Below are positions 54,722-63,235 of a stretch of DNA of 64,000 nt, piece after piece. This DNA is from Chitinophagaceae bacterium (GTDB taxonomy: Bacteria > Bacteroidota > Bacteroidia > Chitinophagales > Chitinophagaceae). The stretch is from assembly GCA_019638595.1 (NCBI GenBank), contig JAHBTJ010000007.1:124001-188000 (forward strand), written 5' to 3'. The position numbers and the translations under genes were made by a program. How positions within the stretch are numbered: position 1 is the first letter of the stretch; every line of letters starts with the position of its first letter. The notes under the pieces are model-generated. The model had not been told where the DNA came from. It worked only from the letters and a program-made list of their open reading frames with translations, and searched no databases.

Positions 54722-55541
54722 GACTATAGACGCTCATGTTCATTTCTGGAAATACGACCGCAAGCGGGATGCCTGGATGGACAGCATGAAAGTGCTGCAG
54801 CAGGATTATCTTCCTGAAACAATAGCATCTACCCTTAAACGAAACGGCGTGGATGGATGTGTGGCGGTACAGGCCGATCAGTCGGAGCTGGAAACAAGGT
54901 TTTTAACGGAATTGGCAAAGACACATCCGGTTATAAAAGGAGTGGTAGGATGGATTGATCTGAAAGCGCCTGATATAGAAGAACGACTGCAGCATTTTGC
55001 GCCACATACCATTATAAAAGGATACCGGCATATACTGCAGGCCGAGGCGCCGGAGTTTTTTTTGCGTGAAGATTTTCAAAGAGGTGTAGCGGCATTGAAA
55101 AACTTCGGATATACTTACGATGTGCTGATCTATCATTACCAGTTGAAACCTGCATTGAAGTTTATATCATTGTACCCCGATCAAAAGCTGGTAATTGACC
55201 ATTGCGCCAAGCCCGATATAAAGGATAAGGAAATAACCGAATGGGCAAAGCTGATAAAGGAAATTGCCGCTCAGCCCAATGTTTACTGCAAGCTTTCCGG
55301 CTTATTTACAGAAGCCGTTTGGAAAGAATGGAGCGCCGGTGATTTTTATCCTTATCTTGATGTGGTATTTGAAGCTTTTGGTACCGACAGGCTGATGTTT
55401 GGCAGCGATTGGCCTGTGATACTGGTATCGGGTATGTACGTACAATGGAAAAGCCTGCTGGAAAAATATATGGAAAACTACCCGGAGGAGGAAAGAGAAA
55501 AAGTGTTTGGATCGAATGCCGTACAGTTTTATAACTTATGA
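54720..55541 (+). CDS. Amidohydrolase family lactonase (L-fucono-1,5-lactonase candidate)
   Basis: A 273-residue TIM-barrel amidohydrolase. The metal site is outlined by 'IDAHVHFWKYD' (HxH at 6-8), 'IKGYRHILQ', 'LVIDHCAKPDI' and 'RLMFGSDWPV'. The 'DAHVHFW' start and length match COG3618-type lactonases that open sugar 1,5-lactones, including L-fuconolactone. It follows the fucose dehydrogenase step. The start codon overlaps the right end of the S23-remnant repeat. Confidence 0.87.
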   Translation: MTIDAHVHFWKYDRKRDAWMDSMKVLQQDYLPETIASTLKRNGVDGCVAVQADQSELETRFLTELAKTHPVIKGVVGWIDLKAPDIEERLQHFAPHTIIKGYRHILQAEAPEFFLREDFQRGVAALKNFGYTYDVLIYHYQLKPALKFISLYPDQKLVIDHCAKPDIKDKEITEWAKLIKEIAAQPNVYCKLSGLFTEAVWKEWSAGDFYPYLDVVFEAFGTDRLMFGSDWPVILVSGMYVQWKSLLEKYMENYPEEEREKVFGSNAVQFYNL

Positions 55542-55611
55542 TTTTTTTAAAGAGTATGAGTACAGAAGCCGCTTCTCTTAGCTGCTTTTATTTTATAAAA
55601 ACAAAACGAAT

Positions 55612-56391
55612 ATGAATCTTAACCTGGCAAGCAAAGTATATATAGTTACAGGAGGTGCGAAAGGAATTGGTGCAGCCATCAGCAAAACCATTGCGGCGGA
55701 AGGAGCTGTGGTAGTAGTGGTAGGTCGCGGAAAAGAAGACAATATCAGAATTGTTGATGAAATTATTAAAGCAGGTGGAAAAGCCAGCTACTTTACCGCT
55801 GAACTTTCTGTGGCACAGGCATGCCAGGATGTGATCAATTTTACGGCTGAAAAATATGGGAGGATTGACGGGCTGGTAAATAATGCCGGCATCAACGATG
55901 GAGTTGGACTGGAAAAAGGTTCTCCCGAAAAATTCTTTCAGTCGCTGCATAAAAACCTGAGCCATTATTATAACCTTGCACATTATGCTTTGCCCTATCT
56001 GAAAAAAGTGAAAGGCAACATTGTAAATATTGGTTCAAAGGTAGCGGTAACCGGACAGGGGAACACTTCCGGCTACGCGGCTTCAAAAGGCGCTATTAAC
56101 GCGCTAACACGCGAGTGGGCAGTAGAATTATTACCGTATTCCATTCGGGTAAACACTGTGCTGCCTGCGGAAGTATGGACACCGTTATACGAAAACTGGA
56201 TCAACAGCTTACCTGACCCGAAAGAAAAGCTGGAGCAAATCGTTGCTAAAATTCCATTTGAAAAAAGAATGACCACCGCCGAAGAAATAGCTGATATGGC
56301 AGTGTTCCTGCTGAGCGACCGTTCCAGCCATACCACCGGCCAGATTATTTATGTGGATGGCGGGTATACGCATTTAGACAGGTCGTTGTAG
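55612..56391 (+). CDS. SDR oxidoreductase (L-fucose dehydrogenase candidate)
   Basis: A 259-residue classical SDR. The cofactor motif 'VTGGAKGIG' is at 12-20; NNAG is at 90-93; the catalytic triad is S142, Y155 and K159 in 'GYAASKGAINAL'. 'VNTVLPAEVWTPLY' and the C-terminal 'TGQIIYVDGGYTHLDR' match L-fucose dehydrogenases of the non-phosphorylative pathway. It would oxidise L-fucose to the lactone. A 2-keto-3-deoxy-fuconate dehydrogenase would also be an SDR, so this gene could serve that step instead. Confidence 0.85.
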   Translation: MNLNLASKVYIVTGGAKGIGAAISKTIAAEGAVVVVVGRGKEDNIRIVDEIIKAGGKASYFTAELSVAQACQDVINFTAEKYGRIDGLVNNAGINDGVGLEKGSPEKFFQSLHKNLSHYYNLAHYALPYLKKVKGNIVNIGSKVAVTGQGNTSGYAASKGAINALTREWAVELLPYSIRVNTVLPAEVWTPLYENWINSLPDPKEKLEQIVAKIPFEKRMTTAEEIADMAVFLLSDRSSHTTGQIIYVDGGYTHLDRSL

Positions 56392-56428
56392 AATACATAT
56401 TCTTTTATAAAGCATTTAAACAGATTGC

Positions 56429-57697
56429 ATGGCATTACATTCAACCACAGCCCCAACTGCTGTAAACTCTAACGGATCAAAAAGTTATCTGTTCCCGTTC
56501 ATTTTGGTTACAAGCCTGTTTTTTTTGTGGGGACTGGCATATGGGCTGCTGGACGTGCTGAATAAACATTTCCAGGAAGCGTTGAATGTAACCAAAGCAA
56601 GATCAACCCTGCTCCAGGCAGCATATTTTGGCGCCTATTTCTTAATTGCTTTGCCTGCAGGATTATTTATGAATAAATACGGGTATAAAAAAGGTATTAT
56701 ACTCGGGCTTTTATTATATGCATTGGGCGCTTTCCTGTTTTTTCCTTCTGCCCAGGCAGGAAGCTTCAATTTTTTCCTGGGGGCTCTGTTTGTTTTAGCT
56801 TCGGGCCTTACCTGCCTGGAAACGGCGGCAAACCCGTATGTAACAGTTTTAGGGAAACCGGAAACTTCTGAATTCAGGCTTAACTTATCGCAATGCTTTA
56901 ATGGAGTTGGATCTTTCATCGGCCCCATAATAGCTGCCAAAGTATTTTTTGGCGAGTCTTCGTCTGATGATGCCGGGAGTCTTGATTCCGTTAAGATGGT
57001 ATATGTTATTATAGCTATTGTGGTTTTGTTTATCGCATTTTTATTTTGGAGAACCTATCTGCCCGAAATAAAAGAATCAAAAACAGGAGACGACCTGGTT
57101 GATCAATTACCCGGGAAAAGCGTTGACCGGCAAAAGCCACTTTTTCAGCATAGCCATTTTGTATATGGTGTGATCGCTCAATTTTTTTATGTGGCGGCGC
57201 AGGTGGGTATAGCCGCGCTTTTTATCAACTACTGCGCTGAGGCAGGAATAGGAATAGATAATGCAAAAGCTGCTTACCTGCTTTCTATAAGCCTGGCACT
57301 TTTTACCGCAGGGCGTTTTGTAGGCACAGCTTTAATGAGGAAAATAGCGCCTAATATTTTATTAATGATTTTCGCGTTGATCAATATTGTGCTTTGTGCG
57401 GTTGTGGTGTGGGGAAGTAATTGGTTATCTGTGTATTCGCTGATGGCTGTTTTCTTTTTTGAATCAATCATGTTTCCTACCATTTTTGCGTTAGGGGTAA
57501 AAGACCTGGGCCATCATACAAAAAAGGGGTCTTCTTTCCAGATCATGTCAATAGTGGGCGGCGCCTTAATGCCTTTTGTAATGGGCTTGCTTGCTGAAAA
57601 AGGCACAGCACATTCCTATATCGTTCCCCTTCTTTGCTTTATTGTGGTTGCCTGGTATGGCTGGAAAGGGTATAAGATAAAACCTGCCGGAGCCTAA
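56429..57697 (+). CDS. fucP: L-fucose:H+ symporter (MFS, FucP family)
   Basis: A 422-residue major-facilitator transporter with 12 membrane segments. FucP hallmarks: 'FFLWGLAYGLLDVLNKHFQEAL' in the first segment, 'QAAYFGAYFLIALPAGLFMNKYGYKKGI', 'LETAANPYVTVLG' and 'RLNLSQCFNGVGSFIGPI'. It imports L-fucose, or a related deoxy or galacto sugar, with protons. As the last gene of the fucose run it sets the likely substrate for the whole cluster. It overlaps the convergent ricT stop region by 4 bp. Confidence 0.9.
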   Translation: MALHSTTAPTAVNSNGSKSYLFPFILVTSLFFLWGLAYGLLDVLNKHFQEALNVTKARSTLLQAAYFGAYFLIALPAGLFMNKYGYKKGIILGLLLYALGAFLFFPSAQAGSFNFFLGALFVLASGLTCLETAANPYVTVLGKPETSEFRLNLSQCFNGVGSFIGPIIAAKVFFGESSSDDAGSLDSVKMVYVIIAIVVLFIAFLFWRTYLPEIKESKTGDDLVDQLPGKSVDRQKPLFQHSHFVYGVIAQFFYVAAQVGIAALFINYCAEAGIGIDNAKAAYLLSISLALFTAGRFVGTALMRKIAPNILLMIFALINIVLCAVVVWGSNWLSVYSLMAVFFFESIMFPTIFALGVKDLGHHTKKGSSFQIMSIVGGALMPFVMGLLAEKGTAHSYIVPLLCFIVVAWYGWKGYKIKPAGA

Positions 57698-59004
57698 TTG
57701 GTTTTGGGCTTATTGTCGCGGGGTGGCTGGTTCCCTCCGCGGTTATTATCGCGGTCGCGATTGTTTCCCCTGTTTTTATCCCTGCGCGGGTCGGAGCCAC
57801 GTTGCTGCTGCGGGTTAAATTGCCTGGGGCTGTTCTGAGCTTTGTCCTTGTTCTCTTTTTGTTCGGATCTTTGTTCTTTTCCTTTACCGAACCTGCGCTT
57901 TTTATCGTTTCTTTCTAATGTGCGCAGGCTTATCTGTCCAACAACATCTACAAACTCAGGCTCAATTTCCTTCGGCTTGTTACTTACAATTTCCTCGGTT
58001 TCGAGCGTTTCGGCCTTCACACCCTTCATATTCATGCTCTTTATTTTTCGCACAGTGGCAATAGACAATGCGTATTGCTTGTTGCTGTCGGGTAGCGTAT
58101 ACCACATCATGCTCCTGAAAATATCTTTCTTAATGAGCAATGCGTTGCCTTTTATTGTTTCAAGCATGTCGGCATTATCCGGAAATCCCTGCAGCGCATC
58201 CAGATAAGTATCCAGTTCGTAATTCAGGCAACATTTCAGGCGGCCGCATTGTCCGCTCAATTTGGTTTGATTGATGCTGAGATTTTGATAGCGTGCGGCA
58301 ATGGTGGTAACACTTTTAAAGCTGGTGAGCCAGGTGCTGCAGCACAGTTCGCGCCCGCAACTACCAATGCCACCTACTTTCGCGGCTTCCTGGCGGGTGC
58401 CGATCTGTTTCATTTCTACTTTAACCTTAAACTCCGACGCATAAGCTTTTATCAGCTCCCTGAAGTCAACCCGTCCGTCAGCAGTATAAAAAAAAGTCGC
58501 TTTTCTTCCATCCGCCTGAAATTCTACTTCCGACAGCTTCATTTCCAGCTTTAAGTGCCTGGCAATAGACCTGGCACGCATTAAAGCCTGTGGTTCACGA
58601 CTCTTGTTCTGCTTCATCAATTCCAGGTCGCGATCTCCTGCACGTCTTAATATTTTCTTTATCTCGGGGTTATTTTCATCTATTCCCTTCTTTTTTAATT
58701 GCAGCCTTACCAACTCTCCGCTCAGGCTTACTTCTCCGGTATCGAAGCCGCTAACGCCTTCTACGGTAACCATATCCCCTTTTTCGTACCAATGAACGGT
58801 AGTATTCCTGAAAAACTCCTTCCGACTTCCTTTGTTGAAAGATACTTCTATAATGCGGCAGGTCATATCAGCGTCTGCCATAGGTAAATTGGTCAGCCAG
58901 TCGTGAACATTCATCCTGTTACAACCACCTGTACTGCATCCTCCATTGCTTTTGCATCCATTCGGCTTTCCACCCGTATTAGTGCCACAGCTACTGCAAC
59001 TCAT
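57694..59004 (-). CDS. ricT: RicT / PSP1-domain protein with Cys-rich N-terminus
   Basis: A 436-residue protein. The N-terminus (MSCSSCGTN..., residues 1-31) has at least six Cys within about 30 residues. The central PSP1 core spans about 100-290: 'GGIGSCGRELCCSTWLTSF' and 'GQCGRLKCCLNYEL' are conserved Cys motifs that in RicT help bind an Fe-S cluster of the RicA-RicF-RicT (Y-complex), which assists RNA processing. The C-terminus (about 380-436) is a disordered Arg/Asn/Asp/Gly/Gln-rich tail. ATG at 59004 (MSCSSC) is chosen over an upstream start. Confidence 0.88.
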   Translation of the reverse strand: MSCSSCGTNTGGKPNGCKSNGGCSTGGCNRMNVHDWLTNLPMADADMTCRIIEVSFNKGSRKEFFRNTTVHWYEKGDMVTVEGVSGFDTGEVSLSGELVRLQLKKKGIDENNPEIKKILRRAGDRDLELMKQNKSREPQALMRARSIARHLKLEMKLSEVEFQADGRKATFFYTADGRVDFRELIKAYASEFKVKVEMKQIGTRQEAAKVGGIGSCGRELCCSTWLTSFKSVTTIAARYQNLSINQTKLSGQCGRLKCCLNYELDTYLDALQGFPDNADMLETIKGNALLIKKDIFRSMMWYTLPDSNKQYALSIATVRKIKSMNMKGVKAETLETEEIVSNKPKEIEPEFVDVVGQISLRTLERNDKKRRFGKGKEQRSEQKENKDKAQNSPRQFNPQQQRGSDPRRDKNRGNNRDRDNNRGGNQPPRDNKPKTN

Positions 59005-59328
59005 ATATGTGCAAACATTAAAAGTTAAAAATAGCCTGACAAAGGAAATATTGTTAAGGAAGGGATACACACACTATTACCCTGATGATGAACACCCGCG
59101 TTGAAAAAAATGGATGTCTTATCACACAAGCCGGTATACTGGATAAGTATATAACCGGTTAATTCAGAATAAGTTATATTGAAATATGAGGAACGTATTC
59201 AATACTTTTAATACAAACAACACAAATTCCGTAACAATATATATCGAATCCTTTTCAGGACAATTGTTACCAAAAATAACAAAATATGTTTATAATCGGG
59301 TCACTTGTTTTAAAAACAGGGCAGTGTA
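59005..59328. other. 324-bp AT-rich intergenic region between ricT and recO
   Basis: No gene is evident. TATTTTTG on the minus strand (59278 to 59271) could be a -7 box, but it would give ricT a leader of about 260 nt. I see no terminator for recO with a T-run. Confidence 0.5.
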
Positions 59329-60063
59329 CTAACCCAACACCTCCTGCAATACCGGCAGCGACTTCATGGTTCCAAAATCCTGTATATGCAGCGCATAAAA
59401 AAGGAGCAGCGACTCTGTAAGCTGCCGCCTCAGGGTATTGTTCAGTGTTATGTGCTGAAGTTCATTGGGGTGCATTACTTTAAGCAACTGCGAAACCAGT
59501 GATCCTTTTACCGGTTCTATATAATATGGATGAATGGGATGCTCCTTTACAAAATTACCCTCTTTTAAATCAAGCACCTGCTTTTCGGACGAATAGTTGT
59601 CCTGCAGGTTAAACCCCAAAAAGGATGTTAAATGCAGTAAAAAGAAAAGGGGATAATTTAAAACGATCTTTTTTTCGGCTTTATCAAGCTCTATATAAGC
59701 ATCCTCTATAAAGCTGTAGAGGTTGGGATTATGTTCGGGCTGGCGTATAACTTTTTGAAGCAATTCCGTCATAAACAGGATCACCGCGTTTTTGTGCACA
59801 TCAAACAATACCTGCTGATAGATATAATGCCACCGGGCTTCTTTAATGCGTTGAAGGTTTTTAAGCTCATTGTGGTATACTTCAATGTCTATAATGGAAG
59901 CCGGTTGAAAAAGATTTCCTTTGGTATTTGTTTTTTTACTACTCCGTACCCCATTTACCAGGTACGACTGCAGCCCGTACAGTTCGGTGTATACGGATGC
60001 TATTACCGACGTTTCACCGTAAATAACGGTTCTTAATACAATTCCCCTGGTGGCGTGTACCAT
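59329..60063 (-). CDS. recO: DNA repair protein RecO
   Basis: About 244 residues. 'MVHATRGIVLRTVIYGETSVIASVYTELYGLQSYLVNGVRS' is the OB-fold N-terminal domain of RecO; the helical C-terminal domain follows ('LLHLTSFLGFNLQDN'). RecO acts with RecR to load RecA at single-stranded gaps. No zinc-finger Cys set is present, as in many Bacteroidota RecO. ATG at 60063 is chosen over TTG at 60072. It lies 57 bp downstream of the DUF6089-like gene on the same strand, with a repeat-like 'tttgaaatttgagatttc' in between. Confidence 0.9.
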   Translation of the reverse strand: MVHATRGIVLRTVIYGETSVIASVYTELYGLQSYLVNGVRSSKKTNTKGNLFQPASIIDIEVYHNELKNLQRIKEARWHYIYQQVLFDVHKNAVILFMTELLQKVIRQPEHNPNLYSFIEDAYIELDKAEKKIVLNYPLFFLLHLTSFLGFNLQDNYSSEKQVLDLKEGNFVKEHPIHPYYIEPVKGSLVSQLLKVMHPNELQHITLNNTLRRQLTESLLLFYALHIQDFGTMKSLPVLQEVLG

Positions 60064-60120
60064 ACAATGCAAACAGCTAAGGTAATATTTGAAATTTGAG
60101 ATTTCGCCATACTCTTTCCG

Positions 60121-61044
60121 CTATCTTCTTTCCCTGCCCATAATAAGGCCCAGCTTAAGCTGGAGGGTAAAGTAGGAGTCGTTTTTATTACTATGCCCTC
60201 TTTTAGATCCTGGTACAGTAATATGCTGTGGTTCAAGAACTGCCTGCCTGTCGTGAAGGGTACGTGCCATCAGGGCGTTCTCGGGGGAAAGGTACTGATC
60301 AAACAGCGATGGATCAATATAGCGGGTGCTCACGTCATCCAGGTAATCTGTGCGGGTAATGCGATGAAGGATCTCAAGCCTTATATTGAACAGGGCAGAC
60401 AATTCGTATTTACAGCCTACGCCTACAGGAAAGCAGAGTTGTGTGAGCCTGTAAGTTTTTCTTTCGGGATATTCGGCAAATCCCTGTCCTTCGGTGTGCA
60501 GGGGGGCAAGATCAACCCATATACCGTTCAGGTTAGCCTGGGGGCGGAACCGGAAAACGCCTATACCGCCAGTAATGTAAGGAGCAAATGCCGGGGCTTT
60601 TTCATCTTCTTTAACCGGGAACAATGCTTTCAGCGGGTATAATTCCGCCAACAGCAATAACTCTGAAACAGGACTTCTGAAGTTCAGGTTGCGTTTATAC
60701 CGGTATCTTCCTTCCGAAGGGTCATTTTTTAAGATACTGTCATATGCCTGGATGGCGCCTGTATTCGCTTCTATCCTTAATCCTATGGCATACCGGTATA
60801 TAAAGCCGCCGCTTACACCGGCCGAAAACCTGGTATTGGCAATATTGAGGTCTTTAAGAAAACCTCTTCCTATTCCTTCAGTACCGCCTATATCTGTAAG
60901 ACAGTTCATGGCGCCGGCTGAAGCGCTGACCTCAAAAAGCAGATCCCGGTCGTAATAATAGTTATTGTAATAATAGTGCTGGCTAAACAGGGAGTTAACG
61001 GTGGCAATATAAAGCAATAGTAACGGCAGCGCTTTGGTGTTCAT
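60121..61044 (-). CDS. DUF6089-like outer-membrane beta-barrel protein
   Basis: A 307-residue exported protein. The signal peptide (about 1-22) is followed by 'EVSASAGAMNCLTDIGGTEGIGRGFLKDLNIANTRFSAGVSGGFIYRYAIGLRIEANTG', the opening of the DUF6089 family found near GldJ/T9SS-linked genes in Bacteroidota. Alternating strands ('ISPLSE'-like 'FRSPVSELLLLAELYP', 'YITGGIGVFRFRP') and a terminal 'YFTLQLKLGLIMGRERR' support an outer-membrane barrel. Function unknown. It precedes recO, probably cotranscribed. Confidence 0.78.
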   Translation of the reverse strand: MNTKALPLLLLYIATVNSLFSQHYYYNNYYYDRDLLFEVSASAGAMNCLTDIGGTEGIGRGFLKDLNIANTRFSAGVSGGFIYRYAIGLRIEANTGAIQAYDSILKNDPSEGRYRYKRNLNFRSPVSELLLLAELYPLKALFPVKEDEKAPAFAPYITGGIGVFRFRPQANLNGIWVDLAPLHTEGQGFAEYPERKTYRLTQLCFPVGVGCKYELSALFNIRLEILHRITRTDYLDDVSTRYIDPSLFDQYLSPENALMARTLHDRQAVLEPQHITVPGSKRGHSNKNDSYFTLQLKLGLIMGRERR

Positions 61045-61242
61045 AACTGATAGTTATTCAGGTTAACAATAAAGGCTCAGGGGGTGCTATGGGTGCCGGA
61101 TCAGTAATTGAAGTTAAATAAAAATAAATATAGCTATGCAATATTTTGTTGAAAAAATATTATACGGCTGCGGAGCACGAGTGTAAGCGTGCCTTCAGTT
61201 TTTTTGCGGAAATATGTACATTTTCTAAAACTTTAAAGCCAG

Positions 61243-61274
61243 TTGTAATTAAGCCAAATCAAACGCTAATTTTG
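61243..61274 (+). promoter_or_regulatory. Promoter of purU
   Basis: TTG (61243-61245), a 21-bp spacer and TAATTTTG (61267-61274) match the Bacteroidota -33/-7 pattern; the leader would be about 43 nt to the ATG at 61324. Confidence 0.6.
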
Positions 61275-61323
61275 GAAAATGCGCCCGGCGCCTGTTTTAC
61301 GTTTTTCACCTATAATTTATTTC

Positions 61324-62160
61324 ATGGCTAAGGTTCTCACCATACTGGTTGATTCCCCCGACGAAAAGGGGTTGATTTATAAGATAACCGGCATATTGTA
61401 TAACCGTTCATTAAATATTGTTAAGAACCGGGAATTTGTTGACAGCGATAGTAACCGTTTTTTTATGCGTACCGAAGTAGAAGGGGTAGTGGATGAGTGC
61501 TTGTTGGAGGAGGAGCTGACAAGTGTGCTTCCTGATCAGAGTAAGATTAAAGTAGTATCTGACAGGCGGAAAAAGCTGGTAATACTGGTTACCAAAGAAA
61601 ATCATTGTTTGGGAGATTTGCTGGTACGCAACCATTTTAAGGAATGGAATGCCGATATTCTTGCTGTAATAGGTAATTATGATGTGCTGAAAAGCTTTAC
61701 TGAAAAATTTAATGTGCCTTTTCATTTTGTTGATGCCACCAATATGTCGCGTGATATGCACGAGCAGGCTATGCTGAAAATAATTGATGGTTATGCCCCC
61801 GACTACCTGGTGCTGGCTAAATACATGCGGGTGCTTACGCCTGAGTTTGTAAAAAATTACGAAGAGCGGATCATTAATATTCATCATTCATTCCTGCCTG
61901 CCTTTATTGGCGGGCATCCTTACAGGCAGGCCTATTTACGGGGGGTAAAAATTATTGGTGCAACTGCCCACTTTGTAAATAACAGCCTGGATGAAGGCCC
62001 TATCATTTGCCAGAATGTAATACCCGTAGATCATTCGCAAAATGCTTCCGATATGGCGCGGGCGGGCAAGGATATTGAAAAAATAGTATTGGCTCAATCT
62101 TTAAAGATGGTATTAGAGGACAGGGTAATGCTGAGCGGCAATAAAACAGTGATCTTGTGA
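61324..62160 (+). CDS. purU: Formyltetrahydrofolate deformylase
   Basis: A 278-residue enzyme that hydrolyses 10-formyl-THF to THF and formate, balancing one-carbon pools. Residues 1-80 form an ACT domain ('VLTILVDSPDEKGLIYKITGILYNRSLNIV'). Residues about 85-278 form the formyltransferase-type catalytic domain with 'NIHHSFLPAFIGGHPYRQAYLRGVKIIGATAHFV' holding the catalytic Asn/His and 'LDEGPIICQNVIPVDH' the Asp. ATG at 61324 (MAKVLTIL) is chosen; the upstream part of the open frame overlaps the promoter. Confidence 0.94.
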   Translation: MAKVLTILVDSPDEKGLIYKITGILYNRSLNIVKNREFVDSDSNRFFMRTEVEGVVDECLLEEELTSVLPDQSKIKVVSDRRKKLVILVTKENHCLGDLLVRNHFKEWNADILAVIGNYDVLKSFTEKFNVPFHFVDATNMSRDMHEQAMLKIIDGYAPDYLVLAKYMRVLTPEFVKNYEERIINIHHSFLPAFIGGHPYRQAYLRGVKIIGATAHFVNNSLDEGPIICQNVIPVDHSQNASDMARAGKDIEKIVLAQSLKMVLEDRVMLSGNKTVIL

Positions 62161-62216
62161 GTTTTTTTGGATTGCGCACAGCTTTCCACGCATATCCAGT
62201 TCACGCTGAATTATAC

Positions 62217-62224
62217 TATTTTTG
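62217..62224 (+). promoter_or_regulatory. -7 element for the deoxyhypusine-synthase-like gene
   Basis: TATTTTTG matches TAnnTTTG and lies 28 bp before the ATG at 62252. Because it overlaps an earlier in-frame TTG (62222), it supports the later start. Confidence 0.45.
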
Positions 62225-62251
62225 CCACCTCTAACTTTAAAAGCATATTTT

Positions 62252-63226
62252 ATGAGCAAGGGTCCCGTGTCTCAATACATTCAGCATCACTACCGCCACT
62301 TTAATGCAGCCGCCTTAATGGATGCGGCAAAAGGATATGAAACGCATTTGCTGGAAGGCGGTAAAATGATGATTACACTTGCCGGTGCAATGAGTACCGC
62401 GGAGCTTGGCTTGTCGCTGGCTGAAATGATCCGGCAGGACAAAGTGCAAATCATCAGTTGTACTGGCGCGAATCTTGAAGAAGATATAATGAACCTGGTG
62501 GCCCACAGTCATTATAAAAGAGTTCCTCACTACCGCGATCTGAGCCCGCAGGATGAATGGGATCTGCTGGAAAATCACTATAACCGTGTTACCGATACCT
62601 GCATTCCGGAAGAAGAGGCTTTCAGGAGAATACAGCAGCATATAGCTAAACTATGGAAGGAGGCTGACGCAAAAGGAGAGCGTTATTTTCCGCATGAGTA
62701 TATGTACAAAATGTTGCTGAGCGGGGTGCTGGAACAGCATTACGAAATAGATCCTAAAAACAGTTGGATGCTGGCAGCGGCCCAAAAGAATATCCCAATT
62801 GTTGTGCCCGGTTGGGAAGACAGTACCATGGGAAATATATTCGCATCGTATGTTATAAAGAATGAAATAAAAGCTTCTGCCATGAAAAGTGGCATAGAAT
62901 ACATGGTGTGGCTTGCCGACTGGTATCGCAATAACAGTGGCGGAAAAGGGGTTGGCTTTTTCCAGATAGGCGGAGGCATTGCCGGCGATTTTCCTATCTG
63001 CGTTGTTCCCATGATGTACCAGGATCTTGAATGGCATGATGTTCCTTTCTGGAGCTATTTCTGCCAGATCAGCGATTCCACCACTTCTTACGGGTCTTAC
63101 TCCGGAGCGGTACCGAACGAAAAAATTACATGGGGAAAGCTTGATATTAATACTCCCAAGTTTATTGTAGAAAGCGATGCTACCATTGTAGCGCCGTTGA
63201 TATTTGCCTGGATATTAGGTTGGTAA
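62252..63226 (+). CDS. Deoxyhypusine-synthase-like protein (bacterial DHS family)
   Basis: A 324-residue NAD-dependent, Rossmann-like DHS-fold protein: 'MMITLAGAMSTAELGLSLAEMI', 'IISCTGANLEEDIMNLVAHSHY', 'IVVPGWEDSTMGN', 'FFQIGGGIAGDFPICVVPMMY', and the 'EKITWGKLDINTPKFIVESDATIVAPLI' region with the candidate catalytic Lys K296. Eukaryotic DHS moves an aminobutyl group from spermidine to eIF5A, which bacteria lack; bacterial DHS-like enzymes include homospermidine synthases. The polyamine reaction is thus likely but unproven. ATG at 62252 (MSKGPVSQYI) is chosen. Confidence 0.87.
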   Translation: MSKGPVSQYIQHHYRHFNAAALMDAAKGYETHLLEGGKMMITLAGAMSTAELGLSLAEMIRQDKVQIISCTGANLEEDIMNLVAHSHYKRVPHYRDLSPQDEWDLLENHYNRVTDTCIPEEEAFRRIQQHIAKLWKEADAKGERYFPHEYMYKMLLSGVLEQHYEIDPKNSWMLAAAQKNIPIVVPGWEDSTMGNIFASYVIKNEIKASAMKSGIEYMVWLADWYRNNSGGKGVGFFQIGGGIAGDFPICVVPMMYQDLEWHDVPFWSYFCQISDSTTSYGSYSGAVPNEKITWGKLDINTPKFIVESDATIVAPLIFAWILGW

Positions 63227-63235
63227 TAAGCTGAG

